Origin: Burkholderiaceae bacterium
GTDB lineage: Bacteria > Pseudomonadota > Gammaproteobacteria > Burkholderiales > Burkholderiaceae_C
Length of the DNA: 11,423 nt
NCBI GenBank assembly: GCA_023260355.1
Contig: JALQVJ010000052.1
Location: 1 to 11,423 of the forward strand
Direction: 5' to 3'
Positions 1-6,361 of this stretch are shown one piece after another (position 1 is the stretch's first letter; each line of letters opens with the position of its first letter). The position numbers and the translations under genes were made by a program. Below the pieces are notes generated by a model. The model did not search any database. It was not told the DNA's origin and was given only the letters and a program-made list of their open reading frames with translations.

Positions 1-832
1 CGTTACCACCGCCCAGACCGGCGCCACGGTGACGACCGACGGCATCGATTTCATCGATAAAGATGATGCAGGGCGATTGTTTCTTGGCCTGTTCGAACAT
101 GTCGCGCACGCGGGCAGCGCCCACGCCGACAAACATTTCGACGAAGTCTGAACCGGAGATCGAGAAGAACGGGACTTTGGCTTCACCGGCAATGGCTTTA
201 GCGAGCAGGGTCTTACCCGTACCCGGGCTACCGACCATGAGCACACCGCGCGGAATGCGACCGCCCAGTTTTTGGAACTTGGTCGGGTCTTTCAAAAAGT
301 CGACCACCTCGGTGACTTCCTCTTTGGCCTCATCACAGCCGGCGACATCGGCAAAAGTCACGGTGTTGTTGTTCTCGTCCAGCATCCGGGCTTTGCTTTT
401 GCCAAACGAGAACGCTCCGCCTTTGCCACCACCTTGCATTTGACGCATGAAATAAACCCACACGGCAATCAACAGGATCATGGGCCCCCAGCTGACCAGC
501 AGGGTCATCAACAAAGAACCCTCTTCGCGAGGCTTGACATCAAACACCACATCGTTGGCCAGCAAATCACCCACCAGTCCGCGGTCCAGATAGGTGGCGT
601 TGGTTCGCACCCGGCGGTTGTCAGTGGTGATCGCCGTGATTTCGGTGCCGCTGGGGCCTTCAACGATGGTGGCGCTGCGAATGCGACGCGCCTGAACCTC
701 GTTGATGAACTCGGAGTAAGTCATGTGTCCGGTGCCGACGGCCGAGCGCGTCTCGAACTGTTTGAAGATCGTGAACAGCACCATGGCGATCACGATCCAC
801 ACCGCAAATTTTGAAAACCATTGGTTCTTCAA
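1..832 (-). CDS. ftsH: ATP-dependent zinc metalloprotease FtsH, N-terminal part (cut by window edge)
   Basis: FtsH is a membrane-anchored AAA+ protease that degrades misassembled membrane proteins and unstable cytosolic regulators. The window holds its first 277 codons. Visible in order: first membrane helix at about residues 9-22, a periplasmic domain at about 25-105, second membrane helix at about 107-128, a glycine-rich linker, then the AAA+ module with Walker A GSPGTGKT (201-208), the pore-loop segment around FVGVG (233-237) and Walker B IIFIDEID (256-263). The peptidase domain with its HEXXH zinc site lies beyond the left edge. I chose a TTG start at 832-830: it gives the usual [15 protein letters not shown] N-terminus and has AGGGAG six bases upstream, whereas the next in-frame ATG (residue 17) would remove much of the first membrane helix. 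It sits 137 bp downstream of rlmE on the same strand, the usual ftsJ-ftsH arrangement. Confidence 0.97.
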   Translation of the reverse strand, partial: MKNQWFSKFAVWIVIAMVLFTIFKQFETRSAVGTGHMTYSEFINEVQARRIRSATIVEGPSGTEITAITTDNRRVRTNATYLDRGLVGDLLANDVVFDVKPREEGSLLMTLLVSWGPMILLIAVWVYFMRQMQGGGKGGAFSFGKSKARMLDENNNTVTFADVAGCDEAKEEVTEVVDFLKDPTKFQKLGGRIPRGVLMVGSPGTGKTLLAKAIAGEAKVPFFSISGSDFVEMFVGVGAARVRDMFEQAKKQSPCIIFIDEIDAVGRHRGAGLGGGN

Positions 833-838
833 GAGGTA

Positions 839-844
839 CTCCCT
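839..844 (-). promoter_or_regulatory. Ribosome binding site supporting the TTG start of ftsH
   Basis: On the minus strand AGGGAG is followed by six bases and then TTG at 832-830. This spacing is good and decides the start, since no ATG lies nearby in frame that would keep the first transmembrane helix whole. Confidence 0.7.
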
Positions 845-863
845 AATCCGACTGGAAACATAA

Positions 864-891
864 GTCTTGGGTTCATTTTAGGCTTTTCAAG
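864..891 (-). promoter_or_regulatory. Candidate heat-shock (sigma-32-type) promoter of ftsH
   Basis: In the gap between rlmE and ftsH the minus strand reads CTTGAAA (891-885), a full match to the -35 core of sigma-32 promoters. After 13 bases comes CCCAAGAC (871-864), a partial match to the C-rich -10 element (CCCCAT-type). Heat-shock control of ftsH is known in E. coli; its use here is inferred. A sigma-70-like TAAAAT at 880-875 lies between the two elements but has no good -35 partner. A read-through transcript from rlmE is the alternative. Confidence 0.35.
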
Positions 892-969
892 AGCCCTCAC
901 TTTGGTCCAGATCAAAACCCCATCACCCTTACGTGCTCAGGGTTGATTGAAAACCTGACTGGACCTTGC

Positions 970-1647
970 TCAATCGGCGGTCCGCTTCAGGCGCATACCG
1001 ACCAAGAACGTCTCAGAGGACTTGTCTCTGCTCGCCTTGGGCTTGATCGGTTTGACCACGTGGAAGGTCTCTTTGAACAATTTGACCAATTGGCTGTAGC
1101 CACTGCCGTGAAAGAGCTTCACGACCAGCGCGCCTTCGGACTTCAGGCGCTGTTGGGAAAACTCAACCGCCAACTCGATCAAATGGGCGATTCGTGCGGC
1201 ATCCGCGCTCTCGATACCGGACAGGTTGGGCGCCATATCGGACACCACGAGGTCCACTTTTTCCGATCCATACACCTCGTTCAGGGTGTCATTCAGCTGC
1301 TGAAGCACGGCTTCTTCGCGGAAATCGCCCTGGATGAAGTGCACATCTTCAATGGGCGCCATGGGCAGCAAATCCAACGCGATGATGTGGCCGTTGAGCT
1401 CGCCGTGAGCAGCCCCCTCTGGCGACAACCTTCGCCGCAAATACTGGCTCCAAGCGCCAGGCGTGCTGCCCAAATCGACCACGCAGTGACCGGGCTTGAC
1501 CAGGCCCAGGGTCTCGTCAATTTCCTTCAGTTTGTAGGCAGCGCGCGCACGGTAGCCGTCCCGCTGAGCCATCTTCACGTAGGGGTCGTTGATGTGGTCA
1601 TTCAGCCATGACTTGTTGATCTTTTTACTTTTGCTCTTGATTTTCAT
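970..1647 (-). CDS. rlmE: 23S rRNA (uridine-2'-O-)-methyltransferase RlmE (FtsJ/RrmJ)
   Basis: This SAM-dependent enzyme methylates the 2'-O of the A-loop uridine of 23S rRNA (U2552 in E. coli) late in 50S maturation, in the cytoplasm. The 225-residue product has a basic N-terminal tail ([13 protein letters not shown]), the SAM-binding segment [13 protein letters not shown] (56-68) and all four residues of the family's catalytic tetrad: K39, D137 (in SDMAPN), K177 (in VVKLF) and E212 (in SSETFLVG). Length is slightly above the 209 residues of the E. coli enzyme. The ATG at 1647 gives the expected short basic N-terminus; the frame stays open further upstream, but that stretch lies over yhbY on the other strand. 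No strong Shine-Dalgarno is visible. It is divergent from yhbY and leads into ftsH. No DUF4149-type or other gene fits in the gap between them. Confidence 0.97.
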   Translation of the reverse strand: MKIKSKSKKINKSWLNDHINDPYVKMAQRDGYRARAAYKLKEIDETLGLVKPGHCVVDLGSTPGAWSQYLRRRLSPEGAAHGELNGHIIALDLLPMAPIEDVHFIQGDFREEAVLQQLNDTLNEVYGSEKVDLVVSDMAPNLSGIESADAARIAHLIELAVEFSQQRLKSEGALVVKLFHGSGYSQLVKLFKETFHVVKPIKPKASRDKSSETFLVGMRLKRTAD

Positions 1648-1668
1648 GCGTTTGCACCGTTGGTCACC

Positions 1669-1680
1669 GATAATTGTCCC
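1669..1680 (+). promoter_or_regulatory. Candidate -10 element of yhbY, implying a leaderless or near-leaderless mRNA
   Basis: GATAAT (1669-1674, five of six matches to TATAAT) ends six bases before the ATG of yhbY at 1681. Transcription from this element would start at or within a base or two of the start codon. There is no Shine-Dalgarno in this stretch, which fits a leaderless message. No convincing -35 hexamer is seen at 16-18 bp. Confidence 0.4.
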
Positions 1681-1681
1681 A
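1673..1681 (-). promoter_or_regulatory. Candidate extended -10 element of rlmE, overlapping the yhbY promoter
   Basis: Read on the minus strand the bases are TGGGACAAT, i.e. TG-N followed by GACAAT (four of six matches). Transcription would start near 1666 and give a leader of about 20 bases before the rlmE ATG at 1647. The element shares bases with the opposing GATAAT of yhbY. The same nine bases occur upstream of pyrD at 5196-5204. Confidence 0.35.
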
Positions 1682-2154
1682 TGACTGCTCTTACCCTCTC
1701 CACGTCGGACACAAAAGACCTGCGCTCGCAGGCGCACCACCTCGACCCCGTTGTCATCATCGGCAGCGACGGGCTCACCCCAGCGGTGATGAAGGAAATC
1801 AACGCGGCCCTGAACGCACATGGCCTCATCAAAGTGCGGGCCGGTAGCGACGAGCGTGAAACCCGCCTCGAATGGCTGGCCTCTATCACCGACGAACTGA
1901 ACGCCGCGCCCGTGCAGCACATCGGCAAGCTGTTGGTCATTTGGCGCCCGATCCCCGAAAAAGAGGCCAAGCCCGTGGCGGGAGACCGCCGTGCGGGCCC
2001 TAAAACACTGAAAGTCCTCAAAAACAGCAGCCGCGGCGGCCAACGCCCTGAAGTCAAGCAAGTGCGGGTGCTGGGCAATGAGCGCCTCACCGCAGGCGGC
2101 AAAGTCAAGCGCGCTCGGGTCGCTCAAAAGAGCGTGAAAAAGAGCGCCCGCTGA
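1681..2154 (+). CDS. yhbY: CRM-domain RNA-binding protein, YhbY family, with basic C-terminal tail
   Basis: Proteins of this family bind ribosomal precursor RNA and associate with pre-50S particles through a CRM domain. Residues about 8-95 form that domain: the [21 protein letters not shown] stretch carries the glycine-flanked loop (G28-x-x-G31), followed by the helix [17 protein letters not shown] and the closing strand LLVIWRP. Residues 97-157 are a lysine- and arginine-rich low-complexity tail absent from the 97-residue E. coli protein; it probably adds nonspecific RNA affinity. I prefer the ATG at 1681 to the in-frame TTG at 1660, because the -10-like GATAAT would otherwise fall inside the gene. 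The gene diverges from rlmE, as in E. coli, which suits a shared role in 50S assembly. It is followed directly by a terminator, so it is probably monocistronic. Confidence 0.93.
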   Translation: MTALTLSTSDTKDLRSQAHHLDPVVIIGSDGLTPAVMKEINAALNAHGLIKVRAGSDERETRLEWLASITDELNAAPVQHIGKLLVIWRPIPEKEAKPVAGDRRAGPKTLKVLKNSSRGGQRPEVKQVRVLGNERLTAGGKVKRARVAQKSVKKSAR

Positions 2155-2175
2155 CGCGATCAAGCGACACCATTC

Positions 2176-2197
2176 GGGCCCTTTTCGGGCCCTTTTT
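2176..2197 (+). terminator. Intrinsic terminator of yhbY built from a tandem repeat
   Basis: GGGCCC (2176-2181), loop TTTTC, GGGCCC (2187-2192), then five T (2193-2197). The element is at the same time an exact tandem direct repeat of CGGGCCCTTTT (2175-2185 and 2186-2196), because GGGCCC is its own reverse complement. It begins 22 bases after the yhbY stop. Confidence 0.8.
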
Positions 2198-2327
2198 CAT
2201 GGGGTTAATCACGGCCTTGGTGCCAGCGCCTTTCAAGCGCGCTACGCTATAGCCGATTGCGGCTTGTGACCTGCACACCTTGTGCCAAACGCGACCCGCC
2301 CACCCCCGTCAGCAGAAAGCAGATCCG

Positions 2328-4400
2328 ATGACCAATCCTTTATTGATCCAGCAAGGCGAATTGCCAGACTTTGCGGCCATTCGCCCAGAGCACATCGCAC
2401 CCGCCATTGAACAATTGCTCAGCGATGCACGACACGCGCTCAGCGCTGTCACGGCCGAGGACTTCCCCGCAGACTGGCACGCGCTGACCCGAACCCTTGA
2501 TGTCGCGACTGAGCGCTTGGCCGTGGCTTGGGGCGCCGTCGGACACCTGAACAGTGTGGCGGATACGCCTGAGTTGCGCGCGGCGTACAACGCGGCTCTG
2601 CCGGAGGTGACCGCCTTCTGGACCGAGTTGGGTGCCAATGAAGCGCTGTTTGCCAAAGTGGATGCCATTGACCCCGCAGGATTGAACGCTGAGCAGGCCC
2701 GCGCACGCGAGCTGGCGTTGCGAAACTTCGTGCTGGGCGGTGCGCGATTGGTCGGCGATGCCAAGGTGCGTTTTGCGCAGATTCAAGAGCGCCAAGCCGA
2801 ATTGGCCCAGGCGTTCAGCGAACACGCGTTGGATGCCACGGACGCATTCAAATGGGTCGTGCCTGCCGAGCGCTTGGCAGGGTTGCCTGCCGATGTGCTG
2901 GCCAGCACCGCTGATGAAGCTCAAGCCGCGGGCCAAGCCGGCCACATGCTCACGCTCAAGATGCCCTGCTACTTGCCCGTGATGCAATTCGCCCAAGACC
3001 GGGCGCTGCGCGAGACGCTGTATCGGGCCTATGTGACTCGGGCCAGCGATCAAGCCGAAGGCGAAGGCGCTGCCGAGCGCGACAACACAGCGGTGATGGA
3101 CGAATTGCTGGCTTTGCGACACGAAGAGGCGCAACTGTTGGGTTTCCAAAATTACGCAGAACTCTCGCTGGCCACCAAGATGGCAGACCGGCCAGAGCAA
3201 GTCACTGCGTTGCTCGAAAACTTGGCCCGCCAAGCCAAACCCCACGCCTTGCAAGACGTTGCCGCCCTGCGTGCGTATGCGCAGGAGCACCTGCAGTTGG
3301 CTGATCCGCAGCCCTGGGACTGGACCTTCATCAGCGAGAAGCTCAAAGAGGCGCGCTACGCCTACAGCGAACAAGAGGTGAAGCCCTATTTCCAAGCGCC
3401 GAAAGTCCTCAGTGGCCTGTTCAAACTGGTCGAACGCTTGTTCAACGTGCACATCCAGCCTGACCAAGCCCCGGTGTGGCACCCCAGCGTGCTGTTTTAT
3501 CGGATTGAGCGCACCGCCCCACAAGGGCAACGCCAGTTGGTGGGTCAGTTTTACCTTGACCCAGAGGCCCGCCAAGGCAAGCGCGGCGGCGCTTGGATGA
3601 ACGACGTGCGCGGCCGCTGGCTTCGCCCGGATACCCGGTCGCTCCAAACACCGGTGGCGCACATGGTTTGCAACTTTGCCAAAGGCAGTGGCGACAAACC
3701 CGCGCTTCTCACGCACGATGACGTGACCACCTTGTTTCACGAGTTTGGGCACGCGTTGCACCACATGCTGACCCAAGTCAACGAGCACGACATCGCTGGT
3801 ATCTCTGGCGTGGAGTGGGACGCGGTCGAGCTGCCCAGCCAGTTCATGGAGAACTTCTGCTGGGACTGGGGTGTGCTGCAGGACATCAGCGCCCATGTCG
3901 ATACGGGCGAGCCCTTGCCCAGAGATCTGTTCAACAAAATGCTGGCGGCACGGCATTTCCAAAGTGGCATGCAAATGATGCGGCAGATCGAATTCAGCTT
4001 GTTCGACATGCGCCTGCACTCACAGGGCCACGCTGACGTGATGGAAACCTTGCGCCAAGTCCGCGATGAAGTCGCTGTGATTCCTGCGCCCGCATACAGC
4101 CGAACTGCGCACACGTTCAGCCACATCTTTGCGGGCGGATACGCTGCGGGCTACTACAGCTACAAATGGGCTGAAGTCCTCTCCGCAGATGCATTCGCGG
4201 CGTTCGAGGAGGCCAGCCTTGAGTCTGGCGACGTGGTGGACACCCCCACCGGCGAGCGGTTCATGAGAGAGATCCTAGAAGCCGGTGCCAGTCGCACCGC
4301 CATGGACTCGTTCAAGGCGTTCAGAGGGCGAGAGCCGGATATTGCCGCGCTGTTGCGCCACAGCGGACTCACCCAAGCCGAGCCTGCTGCCGCGCACTGA
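2328..4400 (+). CDS. prlC: Oligopeptidase A, M3-family zinc metallopeptidase
   Basis: This cytoplasmic enzyme cleaves short peptides, including signal-peptide remnants and products of larger proteases. The 690-residue product matches the length of E. coli PrlC (680) and starts the same way (MTNPLL), which supports the ATG at 2328 over an upstream TTG at 2280. The zinc motif HEFGH is at 471-475 (ligands H471 and H475, catalytic E472), and the third ligand is E501 in AVELPSQFMEN. The C-terminal substrate-gripping segment FAGGYAAGYYSYKWAE lies at about 600-615, and the protein ends in the usual FKAFRGREP helix region. There is no signal peptide or membrane segment. The Shine-Dalgarno is weak. 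The gene stands alone: a terminator precedes it and it converges on rpiA. A near-palindromic CTATAG region around 2246-2253 could hold its promoter, but I see no good -35. Confidence 0.96.
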   Translation: MTNPLLIQQGELPDFAAIRPEHIAPAIEQLLSDARHALSAVTAEDFPADWHALTRTLDVATERLAVAWGAVGHLNSVADTPELRAAYNAALPEVTAFWTELGANEALFAKVDAIDPAGLNAEQARARELALRNFVLGGARLVGDAKVRFAQIQERQAELAQAFSEHALDATDAFKWVVPAERLAGLPADVLASTADEAQAAGQAGHMLTLKMPCYLPVMQFAQDRALRETLYRAYVTRASDQAEGEGAAERDNTAVMDELLALRHEEAQLLGFQNYAELSLATKMADRPEQVTALLENLARQAKPHALQDVAALRAYAQEHLQLADPQPWDWTFISEKLKEARYAYSEQEVKPYFQAPKVLSGLFKLVERLFNVHIQPDQAPVWHPSVLFYRIERTAPQGQRQLVGQFYLDPEARQGKRGGAWMNDVRGRWLRPDTRSLQTPVAHMVCNFAKGSGDKPALLTHDDVTTLFHEFGHALHHMLTQVNEHDIAGISGVEWDAVELPSQFMENFCWDWGVLQDISAHVDTGEPLPRDLFNKMLAARHFQSGMQMMRQIEFSLFDMRLHSQGHADVMETLRQVRDEVAVIPAPAYSRTAHTFSHIFAGGYAAGYYSYKWAEVLSADAFAAFEEASLESGDVVDTPTGERFMREILEAGASRTAMDSFKAFRGREPDIAALLRHSGLTQAEPAAAH

Positions 4401-4406
4401 GCCTGC

Positions 4407-4466
4407 GCCGGTCTGCGTGGGGTGAGCCTGTGCTTGCCCCCACGGACAGGCGCCTGAGCGACCGGC
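4407..4466. repeat. Nested inverted repeats between convergent prlC and rpiA
   Basis: An outer perfect 7-bp pair, GCCGGTC (4407-4413) with GACCGGC (4460-4466), encloses an inner perfect 7-bp pair, CGTGGGG (4416-4422) with CCCCACG (4438-4444). An alternative pair GCCTGT (4426-4431) with ACAGGC (4446-4451) and the palindrome CAGGCGCCTG (4447-4456) lie in the same stretch. No T-run follows on either strand, so it is not a textbook intrinsic terminator. It may act as a bidirectional transcript-end structure. Confidence 0.5.
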
Positions 4467-4488
4467 CTGCCGCGTGGGCTTAGGCCTC

Positions 4489-5163
4489 TCAGCCGAAATT
4501 CAGCGCCTTCACGCCGCTGGCCGTGCCGACCAGTGCAACGTGCGCGCGCTGGTTCGCAAACACGCCCACCGTCACCACGCCAGCCCATTGGTTGACTTGC
4601 TGCTCAAAAGCCAGCGGCTCGTCAATTGACAGGCCGTGCACATCCAAAATGTGTTGCCCATTGTCGGTAACCAGGGGCTGTCCTTCGACGGTTCGCAAAA
4701 CCGCATGCGCCCCCATCGCATCAAACTGGCGCGCGATGCGCTGCGCCGCCATGGGAATCACCTCTACGGGCAGTGGGAACTTGCCCAGGGAGGACACCAC
4801 CTTGGACTCATCCACAATACAGACGAATTGCCTGGAAAGCGCCGCCACAATCTTCTCTCGGGTCAGCGCGGCCCCGCCGCCCTTGATCATGTAGCCGCGG
4901 CCATCGATCTCGTCAGCACCGTCCACGTACACCGCCAACTCGTCCACCTCGTTCGCGTCCAACACCGGAATACCCAGTGCTTGCAGCCTTTGCGTCGACG
5001 CCACCGAGCTGGACACCGCGCCTTTGATTTGATCTTTGATTGTGGCCAAAGCATCAATGAACTTGTTCACCGTTGAGCCGGTGCCAACGCCGATGACTTC
5101 TCCGGGCACCACGTATTTCAGGGCCGCTTGGCCCACCAATGTTTTCAATTCGTCTTGCGTCAT
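4489..5163 (-). CDS. rpiA: Ribose-5-phosphate isomerase A
   Basis: RpiA interconverts ribose 5-phosphate and ribulose 5-phosphate in the non-oxidative pentose phosphate pathway, in the cytosol. The 224-residue product aligns almost without gaps to the E. coli enzyme. It has the phosphate-binding loop GVGTGST (25-31), the catalytic and sugar-binding residues D81 and D84 in YVDGADEI, K94 in MIKGGGAA and E103 in TREK, followed by [14 protein letters not shown]. Two ATGs are possible, at 5172 and 5163. I chose 5163: AGGAA (5177-5173) sits nine bases before it but touches the other, and MTQDELK is exactly the E. coli N-terminus. The gene diverges from pyrD and converges on prlC. Confidence 0.96.
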   Translation of the reverse strand: MTQDELKTLVGQAALKYVVPGEVIGVGTGSTVNKFIDALATIKDQIKGAVSSSVASTQRLQALGIPVLDANEVDELAVYVDGADEIDGRGYMIKGGGAALTREKIVAALSRQFVCIVDESKVVSSLGKFPLPVEVIPMAAQRIARQFDAMGAHAVLRTVEGQPLVTDNGQHILDVHGLSIDEPLAFEQQVNQWAGVVTVGVFANQRAHVALVGTASGVKALNFG

Positions 5164-5172
5164 CTGTGACAT

Positions 5173-5177
5173 TTCCT
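5173..5177 (-). promoter_or_regulatory. Ribosome binding site deciding the rpiA start
   Basis: AGGAA on the minus strand is nine bases from the ATG at 5163 and zero bases from the alternative ATG at 5172, so the downstream start is favoured. Confidence 0.6.
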
Positions 5178-5195
5178 GGCAATGGTTTGGAGTTC

Positions 5196-5204
5196 TGGGA
5201 CAAT
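5196..5204 (+). promoter_or_regulatory. Candidate extended -10 element of pyrD
   Basis: TGGGACAAT carries TG-N before GACAAT (four of six matches to TATAAT). A start near 5211 would leave a leader of roughly 22 bases before the pyrD ATG at 5233. No good -35 is seen. The nine bases are identical to the candidate rlmE element at 1681-1673 on the minus strand. Confidence 0.35.
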
Positions 5205-5224
5205 CCCGTCTGAACCAAAACCCG

Positions 5225-5230
5225 ATTATC
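5225..5230 (-). promoter_or_regulatory. Candidate -10 element of rpiA
   Basis: GATAAT on the minus strand (five of six matches) would start transcription near 5218 and give rpiA a leader of about 55 bases. It lies downstream of the pyrD -10 candidate, so the two promoters would face each other. No -35 hexamer is evident at 17 bp. Confidence 0.3.
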
Positions 5231-5232
5231 CA

Positions 5233-6306
5233 ATGTCCTTGATCCCCTATTCCCTTCTGCGCGGCGCCTTGTTTCAAATGGATGCCGAGGTGGCCCACGA
5301 CTTCACCCTGAATTGGCTCGCGCGCACGCAGCACTCACCGTTGGCGTGCGCCTACCGCCAGGCTCGCGTGAACGACCCCGTCACTGTCGCCGGCCTGCGC
5401 TTCCCCAACCGCATTGGCTTGGCCGCAGGCTTGGACAAAAACGCCCGATGCATTGACGCATGGGCGGCCATGGGCTTTGGTTTTGTCGAGGTTGGCACCG
5501 TCACGCCACTGGCTCAGCCGGGCAACCCCAAGCCCCGCATGTTCCGACTGCCCGAGGCGCAGGCCTTGATCAACCGCTTCGGCTTCAACAACGAGGGCTT
5601 GGCTGCCTTTGTCGCCAACGTACAAAGCGCCCGCTGCTTGAAGCAAGCCGACCGCCCCATCATTGGCTTGAATATCGGCAAGAACGCCGCCACCCCGATT
5701 GAGGACGCCACCAGCGACTACCTCAAGGGCCTCGATGGCGTCTATGCACACGCCGATTACGTCACCATCAATATCTCCAGCCCCAACACCAAGAACTTGC
5801 GCCAAATCCAAGATGACGCGGCGCTGGGCGGATTGCTCCAGGCGCTCGAATCCCGCAGAGCCGCCCTGCAATCGCAACATGGCAAAGACATCCCCTTGTT
5901 CGTGAAGATTGCGCCAGACTTGGATGCGGACCAAATCCGAGCCATCGCTGGCGTCCTGCGGCATTTCGGTTGTGACGCGCAGGGGCGCGCAAACCAACGC
6001 TGGGGCCTGATCGCCACCAACACCACCTTGGCACGCGATCAAGTCAAACACTTGTCTCATGGCCAAGAAACGGGTGGCCTCTCCGGTGCGCCCTTGACAC
6101 AATCCAGCACGGCAGTCATTCGTCAAATGCGTGATGCACTGGGCCGTGATTTCCCAATCATCGGCGTGGGCGGTGTGATGTCAGCGCCCGATGCTGTTGA
6201 CAAAATCAACGCCGGCGCGGATTTGGTGCAGGTGTACAGCGGCTTTATCTACAACGGGCCACCCTTGGTGCGCGCGTGCGCCCTGGCGATGCAAAGCCGA
6301 GCCTGA
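5233..6306 (+). CDS. pyrD: Dihydroorotate dehydrogenase (quinone), class 2
   Basis: PyrD oxidises dihydroorotate to orotate, the fourth step of UMP synthesis, and passes electrons through FMN to membrane quinones. The 357-residue product begins with the amphipathic region typical of class 2 enzymes ([20 protein letters not shown], about 7-26), which attaches it to the inner membrane and forms the quinone tunnel. FMN and substrate motifs follow: GLAAGLDKN (62-70), [17 protein letters not shown] (86-102), INRFGFNN (113-120) and [11 protein letters not shown] (180-190). S183 corresponds to the catalytic base Ser175 of E. coli. Further on are ATNTT and IIGVGGV (FMN phosphate site). The ATG at 5233 gives a normal N-terminus; no Shine-Dalgarno is visible before it. 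Divergent from rpiA. Confidence 0.97.
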   Translation: MSLIPYSLLRGALFQMDAEVAHDFTLNWLARTQHSPLACAYRQARVNDPVTVAGLRFPNRIGLAAGLDKNARCIDAWAAMGFGFVEVGTVTPLAQPGNPKPRMFRLPEAQALINRFGFNNEGLAAFVANVQSARCLKQADRPIIGLNIGKNAATPIEDATSDYLKGLDGVYAHADYVTINISSPNTKNLRQIQDDAALGGLLQALESRRAALQSQHGKDIPLFVKIAPDLDADQIRAIAGVLRHFGCDAQGRANQRWGLIATNTTLARDQVKHLSHGQETGGLSGAPLTQSSTAVIRQMRDALGRDFPIIGVGGVMSAPDAVDKINAGADLVQVYSGFIYNGPPLVRACALAMQSRA

Positions 6307-6324
6307 GGCCTTCAGTGGCTGCGC

Positions 6325-6348
6325 CCGGCCTGTGTAGGCACAGGCCGG
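6325..6348. repeat. Perfect 10-bp hairpin between convergent pyrD and the crotonase gene
   Basis: CCGGCCTGTG (6325-6334), loop TAGG, CACAGGCCGG (6339-6348). It begins 19 bases after the pyrD stop and ends 14 bases from the stop of the opposing gene. No T-tract follows on either strand, but position and strength suggest a bidirectional transcript-end hairpin. Confidence 0.6.
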
Positions 6349-6361
6349 ACTGCATTTGTGA

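Noticed and set aside
904..965. Inverted repeat GGTCCAG (904-910) / CTGGACC (959-965) in the rlmE-ftsH gap
   Set aside because: Only 7 bp with a 48-base loop; expected by chance at this length scale and not placed over a promoter or ribosome binding site.
943..1611. 222-codon plus-strand frame opposite rlmE
   Set aside because: It overlaps a confidently assigned methyltransferase on the other strand and shows no recognisable domain or start signal.
2246..2264. Palindrome GCTATAGC and small hairpin AGCCG-ATTG-CGGCT upstream of prlC as operator or promoter
   Set aside because: The -10-like TATAGC has no matching -35, and the stems are too short to claim an operator.
2340..4019. 559-codon open frame on the minus strand inside prlC
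   Set aside because: It lies wholly opposite a clear M3 peptidase, its protein shows no family motifs and has an odd H/Q/V-rich make-up, and such shadows are common opposite GC-rich genes.
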